Shown here: one piece after another, positions 9,182 through 16,709 of the stretch
Layout: each line of letters begins with the position of its first letter
Position numbering within the stretch: position 1 is the first letter of the stretch
Assembly: GCF_022179305.1 (NCBI RefSeq)
Contig: NZ_BPQP01000016.1
Location: forward strand, 105,890-169,889
Source of the DNA: Methylobacterium iners
GTDB taxonomy: Bacteria; Pseudomonadota; Alphaproteobacteria; Rhizobiales; Beijerinckiaceae
Length of the DNA stretch: 64,000 nt
Direction: 5' to 3'
Made by a program: the position numbers and the translations under genes
The notes under the pieces: model-generated
The model's input: the letters and a program-made list of their open reading frames with translations, nothing else
The model's database searches: none
What the model was told of the DNA's origin: nothing

Positions 9182-9264
9182 CGAGTGAGCGATCTCCTTC
9201 GGACCCGGATCAGGAGCCGCGGGCCAGAGTTTGTCCACGGATCTGCCGAGGGGGAGTCGATGAG

Positions 9265-9273
9265 TGTGGATAA
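9265..9273 (-). promoter_or_regulatory. Perfect DnaA box in origin
   Basis: TGTGGATAA, the complement of TTATCCACA, the strongest DnaA-binding nonamer. It is the only perfect box in the origin gap; a second perfect one in the window is at 24020. Confidence 0.75.
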
Positions 9274-9463
9274 GGGGCTTCGGCGCGAGCGTCCAGACGA
9301 TCGCGGCGTCATCCTGTCGACACGACCGTGAACAGCTCCCGCCATACGCGTCGGGCGGATAGGGATCCTGGGAGAATCCGGGACCGATGCGGGCCCCGCG
9401 GCGAGGCCCGGGCGGCAAGCGCCTGTTGGGGCTCGGCAATCGGCAGGATGCGACGCAATCCTT

Positions 9464-9478
9464 TAAAGATCGATTAAC
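9464..9478. promoter_or_regulatory. CtrA binding site in origin
   Basis: TTAA-AGATCGA-TTAA fits the full CtrA consensus TTAA-N7-TTAA. I found no other full match in the window, and TTAA itself is rare at this GC content. In Caulobacter, CtrA bound to such sites at Cori blocks initiation in swarmer cells; the same role is inferred here. Confidence 0.72.
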
Positions 9479-9700
9479 GCCGCGGTGGCGGGGACGGCCT
9501 GTGGATGGATCCGCGCTCCCATGACACCTCGGTCCAGAAGAAAAAACAGACTCCTCAAAGATCTCTCTTTTCTTGGAAGAGGCAGGGCTGGGGATCGGAG
9601 AGCGCGGAGCCCCACATTCGGAGGAGGGACGCGTTTCGGGTTTGCGGGAAGCGCCCTGATCGGTGCTACACATCGCGAAAGGGAATGGGGAAGGAACGTG

Positions 9701-10765
9701 ATGGGGCAGAGTGAGTGCGCGGACCGTGCGGTCCTGCGGGTCCTGTCGGGCGAAGCCTTGTCGCCACCGCCTGCCTGGATGATGCGCCAGGCGGGACGCT
9801 ACCTGCCCGAGTACCGCGAGGTCCGTGCGCAGGCCGGCTCGTTCCTCGACCTCTGCTACAGCCCGGACTTCGCCACCGAGGTCACGCTGCAGCCGATCCG
9901 GCGGTTCGGCTTTGAAGCCGCGATCCTGTTCTCGGACATCCTCGTCGTGCCGCACGCGCTCGGCCAGGACGTCCGCTTCGTCGAAGGCGAGGGACCGCGC
10001 CTCGATCCCCTGTCGGGACGGGTAGAGTTCGAGGCCCTGCGCCGTCACGACGATCCCGCCATCTTCGCACGCCTGGCGCCGGTCTTCGAGACCGTCCGAC
10101 GCCTGCGCAGGGAATTGCCGGCGCAGACCACCCTGCTCGGCTTCTGCGGCGCGCCCTGGACGGTCGCGAGCTACATGATCGGCGGCCGCGGCACGAGCGA
10201 TCTCGCTCCCGCCCGGGCCTTCGCCCAACAGGATCCCGGGCTCCTCGACGCCCTGATCGATCGCCTGGTGAAGGTCCAGACCGCCTACCTCGTGCGCCAG
10301 CTCCAGGCCGGCGCCGACGCCGTCCAGATCTTCGAATCCCATGCCGGTTCGCTGCCCGACGGCCCGGACCCCCTCGCCCGGTTCTCCTTCGCGCCCATTA
10401 GCCGGATGATCGAGGGCGTGCGGGCGCAGGTGCCGGGCGCTCGCATCATCGTCTTCGCCCGCGGCTCAGGCCTCGATGGCCATGCCAGGGTCGCCGAGGA
10501 GACGGGCGCGGATGCCGTCGGCGTCGATTGGGCGGTCGACCTCGGCGCGCTGCGCCGGCGGCTTCCCGAGAGCGCCGTCACGCAGGGCAACCTCCACCCC
10601 GACACGCTGATCGAGGGAGGCCCTGCCCTCGACCGTGCTGTCGATTCCATCCTCGAGGCGACGCACGGCCTGCCCCACATCTTCAACCTCGGCCACGGCA
10701 TCACGCCGCAGACGCCCGTCGCCCATGTCGAGCAGATGCTGGCGCGCCTTCGCCGCCCCCGATGA
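9701..10765 (+). CDS. hemE: Uroporphyrinogen III decarboxylase
   Basis: Cytoplasmic enzyme removing four acetate carboxyls from uroporphyrinogen III to give coproporphyrinogen III in haem (and, in methylobacteria, bacteriochlorophyll) synthesis. Signatures: [17 protein letters not shown] near the N-terminus, [13 protein letters not shown] (catalytic Asp) and [13 protein letters not shown]. From ATG 9701 with AAGGAA upstream it has 354 residues, a normal length; the frame is open further upstream into the origin, but that part does not resemble protein. It forms the right border of the origin and overlaps hemJ by ATGA. Confidence 0.95.
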   Translation: MGQSECADRAVLRVLSGEALSPPPAWMMRQAGRYLPEYREVRAQAGSFLDLCYSPDFATEVTLQPIRRFGFEAAILFSDILVVPHALGQDVRFVEGEGPRLDPLSGRVEFEALRRHDDPAIFARLAPVFETVRRLRRELPAQTTLLGFCGAPWTVASYMIGGRGTSDLAPARAFAQQDPGLLDALIDRLVKVQTAYLVRQLQAGADAVQIFESHAGSLPDGPDPLARFSFAPISRMIEGVRAQVPGARIIVFARGSGLDGHARVAEETGADAVGVDWAVDLGALRRRLPESAVTQGNLHPDTLIEGGPALDRAVDSILEATHGLPHIFNLGHGITPQTPVAHVEQMLARLRRPR

Positions 10766-11208
10766 GCGAGCTCTACCCCTGGATCAAGGCCGGGCACGTG
10801 GTGTCGTTCATCGCCTGGATGGCGGCGATGCTCTACCTGCCGCGCCTCTTCGTATACCACGCTTCCCTGGCCCCGGGCCCCGCCTCCGCGGCGCAATCCG
10901 AGACCTTCAAGGTCATGGAGCGGCGCCTCCTGAAGGCGATCATGAATCCGGCCATGATCGCGACTTGGATTTTCGGGCTGGTCCTCGCGGTGTCGAGCGG
11001 GCTCTATGCCTCGGCCTGGCTGCAGGCGAAGTTCGTCCTCGTGCTCGCCATGAGCGGCATCCACGGCTGGCTCGCCGGCATGGTCAAGGATTTCGCGGCA
11101 GACCGGAACCGGCGCGGTCACAAGTTCTACCGCGTGATCAACGAGGTCCCGACGCTCCTCATGATTGGCATCGTGATCCTGGCGGTGGTCAAGCCCGCCT
11201 TGTGGTGA
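10762..11208 (+). CDS. hemJ: Protoporphyrinogen IX oxidase HemJ
   Basis: 148-residue inner-membrane protein with four hydrophobic helices. Conserved features of HemJ are visible: a His in the first helix (KAGHVVSFIAWMAAMLYLPRLFVYH) and a late RVINEVPTLLMIGIVILAVVKP. HemJ oxidises protoporphyrinogen IX to protoporphyrin IX, two steps after HemE. Its ATG overlaps the hemE stop (ATGA), so the pair is a coupled operon. Ferrochelatase (hemH) is 2.6 kb away on the opposite strand. Confidence 0.93.
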   Translation: MSELYPWIKAGHVVSFIAWMAAMLYLPRLFVYHASLAPGPASAAQSETFKVMERRLLKAIMNPAMIATWIFGLVLAVSSGLYASAWLQAKFVLVLAMSGIHGWLAGMVKDFAADRNRRGHKFYRVINEVPTLLMIGIVILAVVKPALW

Positions 11209-11213
11209 TCACA

Positions 11214-11235
11214 GGATCACAGGATACCGTGATCC
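11214..11235. terminator. Hairpin between convergent hemJ and hisG
   Basis: GGATCAC-aggatacc-GTGATCC is a perfect 7-bp dyad in the 28-base gap between the two convergent stop codons. No T-run follows on either strand, so it is only a candidate bidirectional terminator. Confidence 0.35.
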
Positions 11236-11236
11236 C

Positions 11237-12238
11237 TCAGGACAGCCGCGCGAGCAGGCGTTCCAGGAGCGGGTTGCCGGCCCCGAAGGCGTAGTCGACG
11301 CGGCGTACGCTCACGGCCAGGGCTCCGGCCTGCGCCAGGGCGTCGGCGAGATCGAACAGGCCGGCCGCCGGGCAGCGCAGGACGATCTCGCTTCCGCCCT
11401 CCGAGCCGTAGGGCAGCTCGGCGCCGTGCGAGGCGGCTAGCCCCGCGAGGTCGATGTCGCCGGAGGCTGGCCGGGCCGCGCGGATTTCCCGAGTGGTGCG
11501 GGCGCGCTCCTCGGCTGCGATGCGCCCGAGCAAGGTCGCCACCGCGCGGCGCTGGCCCGCGCCCCAGGCCGCCTTCAGGGAGGCGACGAGGTTCGCCTCC
11601 GAGCGCAGGATGATGCCGTCGTCGAGGATCTTGAGGGCGTTGGCGGCCAGCGTCGCGCCGGTCGTCGTGATGTCGACGACTATCTCCGCCGAGCCCGCCG
11701 CCGGCGCGCCCTCGGTGGCGCCCAGGCTCTCGACGATCCGGTAATCGGCAACGCCGTGCTCGGCGAAGAAGCGCCGGGTCAGGTTCACGTATTTCGTGGC
11801 GATGCGCAGCCGGCGGCCCTGGCGCACCCGCATGTCGGAGGCGACCTCGTCGAGGTCGCTCATGGCGCGCACGTCGATCCAGGCCTGTGGCACCGCCACG
11901 ACCACCGTCGCCTGACCGAAGCCCAGCGGCGTCAGGAGTTCGACCTGGCCGCTCGCGTCGGGCAGCGTCTCCCGGATCAGGTCCTCGCCGGTCACGCCGA
12001 GGTGGGCCGCGCCGCTGGCGAGCTGGCTCGCGATCTCGGAGGCCGAGAGGTAGCGCACCTCGACATCCGGCACGCCCACGAGACGGCCGCGATAGTCGCG
12101 GGCGCCGGCGCCTTGCGCGAAGGTGAGGCCGGCCCGGCCGAAGAAGGCGGCCGCGTTCTCCTGAAGCCGGCCCTTCGAGGGCACCGCGAGGACGAGGAGC
12201 CCCTCGCCCGCCTCGCTTCCCTGCATCGTCTCAGCCAC
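11237..12238 (-). CDS. hisG: ATP phosphoribosyltransferase catalytic subunit
   Basis: First step of histidine synthesis (ATP + PRPP). Signatures: AVPSKGRLQENAAAFFGRAGL, TGEDLI, and the PRPP loop EIVVDITTTGATLAANALKIL. I favour GTG 12238, which has an AGGAGGT site 5 bases upstream; ATG 12226 is the alternative. The protein (333 residues) is about 100 residues longer than short-form HisG enzymes that need HisZ, yet hisZ lies directly upstream with an 8-base overlap. The extra C-terminal part (from about residue 225) resembles a regulatory domain but I cannot class it firmly. Confidence 0.93.
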   Translation of the reverse strand: MAETMQGSEAGEGLLVLAVPSKGRLQENAAAFFGRAGLTFAQGAGARDYRGRLVGVPDVEVRYLSASEIASQLASGAAHLGVTGEDLIRETLPDASGQVELLTPLGFGQATVVVAVPQAWIDVRAMSDLDEVASDMRVRQGRRLRIATKYVNLTRRFFAEHGVADYRIVESLGATEGAPAAGSAEIVVDITTTGATLAANALKILDDGIILRSEANLVASLKAAWGAGQRRAVATLLGRIAAEERARTTREIRAARPASGDIDLAGLAASHGAELPYGSEGGSEIVLRCPAAGLFDLADALAQAGALAVSVRRVDYAFGAGNPLLERLLARLS

Positions 12239-13382
12239 GGGACACCTCCTGGGCCGCCCGGGACAGCCAGATCGCGCAGCCGACCGCGGGGACGGGCACG
12301 GGGCTGCCCAGATGCTGCAGCAGGCCGTCGTAGCGGCCGCCACCCGCCAGGATCGGCGCGTCCTGCGCGAGGCCTGTCACCTCGAAGATGAAGCCCGTGT
12401 AATAGTCGAGGTTGCGCGCGAAGCCGCCGGAGAAGTGGAACTGCTCGACGGCGAGGCCGCGCGCCGCCATGAAGCCAATGCGCTCCTCGAACAGGGTCAG
12501 GGCCTCGTCGAGCGGCGGATGGTCGAGCCCGATCTCCCGCACCAGGTCGCGCAGGGCGCCCGCCGCCCGGTCCGGATCGCCGTGAACCGCGCGGTAGCGG
12601 TCGATGACGGCGCGGTTCTCGGCGTTCAGCCCCGCGCCGCCATTGGCCTGCGCCGCCGCCTTGGCGAGGAAGCGCTCGGCGATCTCGCCCGCGCTGCGGC
12701 CCCCGACGCGCGAGATGCCCGCGATCGAGAGCACGTCCTCGACGAAGGCGCGCACGCCCTTCGGGTCCTGGCCCTGGATCGCGGCGAGCAGCCCCGCATG
12801 GGGATCCTCCGAGGCACCGCCGTTGGTGACCTCGTCGAGGGAGCGCCCGGCTGCGAGCGCCCGCAGCGTGCGCCGCTTGGCCGTCGGCGGCACCTGAAGC
12901 GCGTCGAGCAGGGTATCGGTCAGGCCCATGTCGCCGAGGCGGACGCAAAGGTCGCACCGCCCGAGAAGACCGAGGCCTTCGAGGGCGAGGCCCACGACCT
13001 CGGCATCCGCCGCCGGCGTGTCGGTCCGGCCGATCGACTCGATGCCCGCCTGCAGGAACTCGTCCGGCTCGTCGGCCGCGAGGCGGAAGACGGGGCCCAG
13101 ATAGCTGTAATCCCCCGTCGTCCCGCCGGAGGCGGCGAGGTGGTGGCGGCAGACGGGGATGGTGAATTCCGGCCGCAGGCACAGCTCGGCGCCGCCCGCA
13201 TCCTGCGTCGCGAAGATGCGCCGGCGGATATCCTCGCCCGACAGCTCCAGGAACGGCTCCATGGGCTGCAGGACCGGGGGCAGGACCGGGGCGTAGCCGC
13301 AGGCCGCGAAATGGGCGGAGAGCTGCGCATGCGTCGCGCCCTGTCCGCCGCCGATCGCCTCTCCTGCCTGCGCTGTCGTCAT
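12231..13382 (-). CDS. hisZ: ATP phosphoribosyltransferase regulatory subunit (HisRS-like)
   Basis: 383 residues resembling the catalytic core of histidyl-tRNA synthetase: APVLPPVLQPMEPFLELSGED, LCLRPEFTIPVCRHH (motif 2 region), QAGIESIG and [13 protein letters not shown] (motif 3). It lacks the anticodon-binding tail and overlaps hisG, which marks it as HisZ and not a second HisS; the true hisS is at 44.5 kb. HisZ proteins assemble with HisG and mediate histidine feedback inhibition. The overlap with the hisG GTG implies coupled translation. Confidence 0.92.
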   Translation of the reverse strand: MTTAQAGEAIGGGQGATHAQLSAHFAACGYAPVLPPVLQPMEPFLELSGEDIRRRIFATQDAGGAELCLRPEFTIPVCRHHLAASGGTTGDYSYLGPVFRLAADEPDEFLQAGIESIGRTDTPAADAEVVGLALEGLGLLGRCDLCVRLGDMGLTDTLLDALQVPPTAKRRTLRALAAGRSLDEVTNGGASEDPHAGLLAAIQGQDPKGVRAFVEDVLSIAGISRVGGRSAGEIAERFLAKAAAQANGGAGLNAENRAVIDRYRAVHGDPDRAAGALRDLVREIGLDHPPLDEALTLFEERIGFMAARGLAVEQFHFSGGFARNLDYYTGFIFEVTGLAQDAPILAGGGRYDGLLQHLGSPVPVPAVGCAIWLSRAAQEVSRG

Positions 13383-13573
13383 GATCCACTCGCCATCGTC
13401 GCCCGATCCCTAGCAACCGCACCCGTTCCTGGCGACAGGGTCCGGCGCAGCCGCCTGTGGGCCGGCCGGAGCCAGGTTGCTGAGGCGCGTTGATAACCCG
13501 GCAATCGTTTCCGCCAAGCGAATCGCTTTTCCATCGGTCTTCGGTCGAGTGTCTGGGTCACTCCTCCCGCGCC

Positions 13574-13764
13574 CTTCCCTGGACGGGTGGAGCGTCAGCG
13601 GAACCCGATCCGGGGTTCAGCAGGGGACATCGCGAAGCGTCCAAAACTTTGTGCCGCTCGTCATGAGCCGCCGACGCGGCCCCTCATTCGCTGGGTCCCG
13701 GATCACCTTCCGCTGACGCTCCAGGCGTCCGGGAAAGGCGCGTGCAACCGAAGCGATCGGCTGG
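13574..13764. repeat. Palindromic repeat family B, copy 1
   Basis: It occupies much of the 390-base gap between hisZ and hemH; the rest (13383-13573) shows nothing I can name. The core (13574-13738) begins CCTTCCCTGGACGGGTGGAG and ends with the inverted CTCCAGGCGTCCGGGAAAGG, so the ends are about 28-base inverted repeats. A related copy in opposite orientation lies at 40153-40334. Similarity seems to extend to ACCGAAGCGATCGG outside the core. Confidence 0.8.
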
Positions 13765-13772
13765 AAACGCTA

Positions 13773-14855
13773 TCAGACCCAGCCCTGAAGCTCGCGCCGG
13801 ACCACGTGCTCGATCACCCGCATGCCGAGGTCGCCGTCGTTGAGGCAGGGGATGTAGGCGAAGTGCTCGCCGCCGTTGTCCTCGAAGTAGTGGCGGTTCT
13901 CGCCGTCGAGCTCCTCCAGGGTCTCGAGGCAATCGGCCGTGAAGCCCGGCGCCACGATCGCCATGCGCTTGACGCCGCTCTTCGCCAAGTCCTGCACCGT
14001 CTCGTCGGTATAGGGCCTGAGCCATTCCTCGTTGCCGAAGCGCGACTGGAAGGTCGTGCGCATGCGCTCGGGGGAGAAGCCGAGCGCCTCGCGGATGAGG
14101 CGGCCCGTCTTCACGCATTGGCAATGGTAGGGATCGCCCTTGAGGAGGTAGCTCTTGGGCACCCCGTGGAACGAGGTCAGGATCACCTCCGGCTCGAAAT
14201 CGAGCTTGGCCAGGCCCTCGCGGATCGAGTCGGCGATCGCCGCGATGTAGACGGGATCGTCGTGGTAGGGCGGCGAGACCCGCACCGTCGGCTGCCAGCG
14301 CATCTGCATCAGGGCCTTGAAGGCCTGGTCGCAGGCGGTGGCCGAGGTCGCGGCCGCGTATTGCGGATAGAGCGGCACCAGCAGGATGCGGTCGCAGCCC
14401 TGGTCGAGGAGCGCCTGGAGGCGCAGGGACACCTCGGGCTTGCCGTAGCGCATCGCCCAGTCGACGACGACGCTGTCGCCCATCGCCGCCTGCAGACGCT
14501 CGCACTGGCCCCGGGTGATGGTCTTGAGCGGTCCTTCGTCGCGTTCGTTGTTCCAGACGCTGGCGTAGTCGCGGCCCTTCGGCCCCGGCCGCTTGGTCAG
14601 GATGACGAGGTTGAGGAGCGGCCACCAGATCAGGCGCGGCACCTCGATCACCCGGCGGTCCGAGAGGAATTCCTTGAGGTAGCGCCGCATCGGCCAGTAG
14701 CTGGTGCCCTCGGGCGTGCCGAGATTCATCAGGAGCACGCCGATCCGGCCCCAGCGCACGGGCGGGTGATCGGTGGGCAGCGTCCCGGTTGCGAGGCTCT
14801 CGCCCCCAAGACTCTGTGTTTCCGCCAGGAGCGGCGGTTCGACGCGTTTGTTCAT
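13773..14855 (-). CDS. hemH: Ferrochelatase
   Basis: Inserts Fe2+ into protoporphyrin IX, the final step of protohaem synthesis. 360 residues with GVLLMNLGTPEGTSYWPMRRYLKEFLSDRRVIEVP at the start of the domain, LVPLYPQYAAAT, LTSFHGVPKSYLLKGDPY (catalytic His) and the late GFTADCLETLEEL segment. No membrane tail or [2Fe-2S] C-terminal Cys cluster is visible. It is on the strand opposite to hemE-hemJ. In my recollection of Caulobacter these three genes are adjacent next to the origin. Confidence 0.95.
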   Translation of the reverse strand: MNKRVEPPLLAETQSLGGESLATGTLPTDHPPVRWGRIGVLLMNLGTPEGTSYWPMRRYLKEFLSDRRVIEVPRLIWWPLLNLVILTKRPGPKGRDYASVWNNERDEGPLKTITRGQCERLQAAMGDSVVVDWAMRYGKPEVSLRLQALLDQGCDRILLVPLYPQYAAATSATACDQAFKALMQMRWQPTVRVSPPYHDDPVYIAAIADSIREGLAKLDFEPEVILTSFHGVPKSYLLKGDPYHCQCVKTGRLIREALGFSPERMRTTFQSRFGNEEWLRPYTDETVQDLAKSGVKRMAIVAPGFTADCLETLEELDGENRHYFEDNGGEHFAYIPCLNDGDLGMRVIEHVVRRELQGWV

Positions 14856-14981
14856 CGGGTTTCCGGATCAGCCGCAGGGTGCCGTGCGAGACACGATGCA
14901 AGACACCATGGTTGTGCGCAGAGACATATCTTACTAGAGCACGGACCCTGCCAGAGACGACCCGACAGGACAGCACGCGAC

Positions 14982-15935
14982 ATGCCGTCTCCCCGGTACT
15001 TCCTCAGCCACTTCATGCCCTTCACCGGCTATCCCTATACGGGTGAGCCCACGGCCTGCAATCTGTGCGCCGCGCGCGAGACCGTGACGGTGGCGGAGAC
15101 GGATCGGCGCCTCAAGACCCTTCGCTCGATCGCCTGCGCGCAATGCGGCCTGATCCGCACCGACCCGATGCCGACGCCCGACGAGCTGGCGCATTACTAC
15201 GCCCATGCCTACCGCGCCGATTACCAGCTCGCCTTCGCCGGCGGTCCGCCGCGGCACCATCTCAACCGCAGCGCCCGCGAAGCGGCGTTCCGGGCCGAGC
15301 TTCTCGCCCCGAAGCTGAAGCCCGGGGCGCGCGTGCTCGATTTCGGCTCCGGCTCCGGCGAGTTCCTCGCCGCCGTGCGCGCCCGGGGCTGCGAGGCGAT
15401 CGGCGTCGAGCCGGGGCGCGACTACGCGGCCTATGCGCGGGACCACCACGGGGTCGAGGTCCTCGACGATGCCGGCGACGAGCGCTTCCCGGCCGGGTAT
15501 TTCGACGTGATCACGACCCATCACGTCCTCGAGCACCTGCGCGACCCGGCCGACGTCATGGAGCGGCTCGCCCGCTGGCTGAAGCCCGACGGGGTGCTCT
15601 ACGCCGCGGTCCCCAACATGGCCGCCACCGGCAAGCCGGCGCATGAGCGCTTCCACTTCGCCCATGTCCACGGTTTCGTGCGCGAGACCCTCGACCTCGC
15701 CGCCCGCCGCGCCGGCCTCGTGCCCCAGACCGATTACTGGCGCGAGGACACGACAGTGGTCTACGCCAAGACCGACGCGCCGGTGCCCGCACTCCGCTCG
15801 CCCGGCCTCGCGCAGCGCCTCGCCGTCGAGCTCAAGCCGGTACCGGCGGGGGCCTATCTCGCCTCCGGCGCCTGGCTCTGGCCCATGCTCCGGCGCAACG
15901 CGAAAGCCGTGCGGGACACGTTCGCGCCGCGCTGA
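14982..15935 (+). CDS. Zinc-ribbon SAM-dependent methyltransferase
   Basis: 317 residues from ATG 14982. The N-terminus has two Cys pairs (ACNLCA at about 20 and ACAQCG at about 45), typical of a zinc ribbon preceding a class I methyltransferase. The SAM-binding motif is ARVLDFGSGSGEFLAAV, followed by GVEPGRDYAAYA and TTHHVLEHLRDP. Proteins of this layout often act in sugar or polysaccharide modification, but the substrate cannot be read from the sequence. No related biosynthesis genes are adjacent. A long open frame upstream covers hemH antisense and is not real. Confidence 0.85.
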   Translation: MPSPRYFLSHFMPFTGYPYTGEPTACNLCAARETVTVAETDRRLKTLRSIACAQCGLIRTDPMPTPDELAHYYAHAYRADYQLAFAGGPPRHHLNRSAREAAFRAELLAPKLKPGARVLDFGSGSGEFLAAVRARGCEAIGVEPGRDYAAYARDHHGVEVLDDAGDERFPAGYFDVITTHHVLEHLRDPADVMERLARWLKPDGVLYAAVPNMAATGKPAHERFHFAHVHGFVRETLDLAARRAGLVPQTDYWREDTTVVYAKTDAPVPALRSPGLAQRLAVELKPVPAGAYLASGAWLWPMLRRNAKAVRDTFAPR

Positions 15936-16004
15936 ACGCCGATGCGAGACGGCATGTTGGACAGATCGCACCGTCGCGTTCCAACACGATCGACTTGGAA
16001 ATTT

Positions 16005-16020
16005 GTATCCTGTGGGATAC
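16005..16020. promoter_or_regulatory. Inverted repeat upstream of toxin gene
   Basis: GTATCC-tgtg-GGATAC is a perfect 6-bp dyad ending 7 bases before the toxin ATG. Type II toxin-antitoxin operons are usually repressed by their own complex at such sites; this is inferred from position. Confidence 0.5.
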
Positions 16021-16027
16021 GATCCTC

Positions 16028-16318
16028 ATGATCGAGGTCCGTCGAACACATGCCTTCGCGGATTGGATCGACGGACTTCGCGATCGCCGAGCAGCAGTTC
16101 GTATCGAGGCACGCATCGATCGTCTTCGGCTGGGAAATGCCGGTGACGTGAAAACTGTCGGCGAGGGCGTCAGCGAGATCCGGATTGATTACGGCCCTGG
16201 TTACCGAGTGTACTTCGTTCGGCGCGGGACGTTGATCGTCGTGCTTCTCTGCGGTGGCGATAAGTCCACCCAGGTTCGCGACATCAAGATCGCGAAGGCT
16301 ATGGCCGCTGAGGAGTGA
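16028..16318 (+). CDS. RelE/ParE-superfamily toxin (addiction-module killer type)
   Basis: 96 residues from ATG 16028. The sequence IEVRRTHAFADWIDGLRD, the region RLGNAGDVKTVGEGVSEIRIDYGPGYRVYFVRRG and a C-terminal LLCGGDKSTQVRDIKIAKAMA match the HigB-related killer family found together with an HTH antidote. Such toxins cleave mRNA at the ribosome. The antitoxin gene follows after 4 bases. Translation could also begin at an upstream ATG (15995), but that would place the dyad inside the coding region. Confidence 0.85.
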   Translation: MIEVRRTHAFADWIDGLRDRRAAVRIEARIDRLRLGNAGDVKTVGEGVSEIRIDYGPGYRVYFVRRGTLIVVLLCGGDKSTQVRDIKIAKAMAAEE

Positions 16319-16322
16319 ACCG

Positions 16323-16640
16323 ATGCCGCTGCAAACCTTTACTTATGACACGGCTGAACACCTAAAGGACGAGCAGGACATCGCCCTCTATATCGAAGCG
16401 GTCCTTGAGGATGGCGATCCGGCTCTGATCCGCGATGCCGTTGGCACCGTCGCGCGGGCGCGGGGCATGACACAGATTGCCCGGGAGACCGGCTTGTCCC
16501 GCGAGAGCCTCTACAAGGCTCTCTCGGCGGAGGGGAACCCCGGCTTTGACACGGTCGTGCGGGTCCTGAGGGCGCTGGGTCTGACCTTGAGCGTGAAGCC
16601 CACAGCCGAGGCGGAAACCACCGAGCCCAAGGTAGCCTGA
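16323..16640 (+). CDS. HTH antitoxin partner of the RelE-type toxin
   Basis: 105 residues: an N-terminal TFTYDTAEHLKDEQDIALYIEAVLEDGDPA segment typical of this antidote family, then an XRE-like helix-turn-helix (ARGMTQIARETGLSRESLYKALSAEGNPGFDTVVRVLRALG, residues about 45-88). It should neutralise the upstream toxin and repress the operon through the dyad at 16005. Base use is less extreme than in neighbours, in keeping with a mobile gene pair. The toxin-first order is normal for HigBA-like systems. Confidence 0.87.
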   Translation: MPLQTFTYDTAEHLKDEQDIALYIEAVLEDGDPALIRDAVGTVARARGMTQIARETGLSRESLYKALSAEGNPGFDTVVRVLRALGLTLSVKPTAEAETTEPKVA

Positions 16641-16709
16641 GCGTCGTCAGAGGTTCATCATCGAACCACTAAGTACCCTGTCGAGCGTTTTCACCGGACA
16701 ATCCCCACC

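Larger units (their letters stand above)
9182..9700. other. Chromosomal replication origin region (Cori-like)
   Basis: This 519-base gap without a gene separates divergent ppsR and hemE, the exact location of the Caulobacter origin. It contains a perfect DnaA box in reverse orientation (9265-9273), weaker boxes TTGTCCACG (9231-9239) and TGTGGATGG (9500-9508), and a perfect CtrA site (9464-9478). It also has three GANTC methylation sites (9254, 9374, 9549) and an A/T-rich purine/pyrimidine tract at about 9535-9580 that stands out in this GC-rich sequence and could be the unwinding element. The hemE promoter must lie here too. Assignment rests on synteny and motifs; GC skew was not computed. 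Confidence 0.82.

Noticed and set aside
12231-13382. Second histidyl-tRNA synthetase
   Set aside because: It lacks the anticodon-binding domain and overlaps hisG, so it is HisZ; the full synthetase is at 44542-46041.
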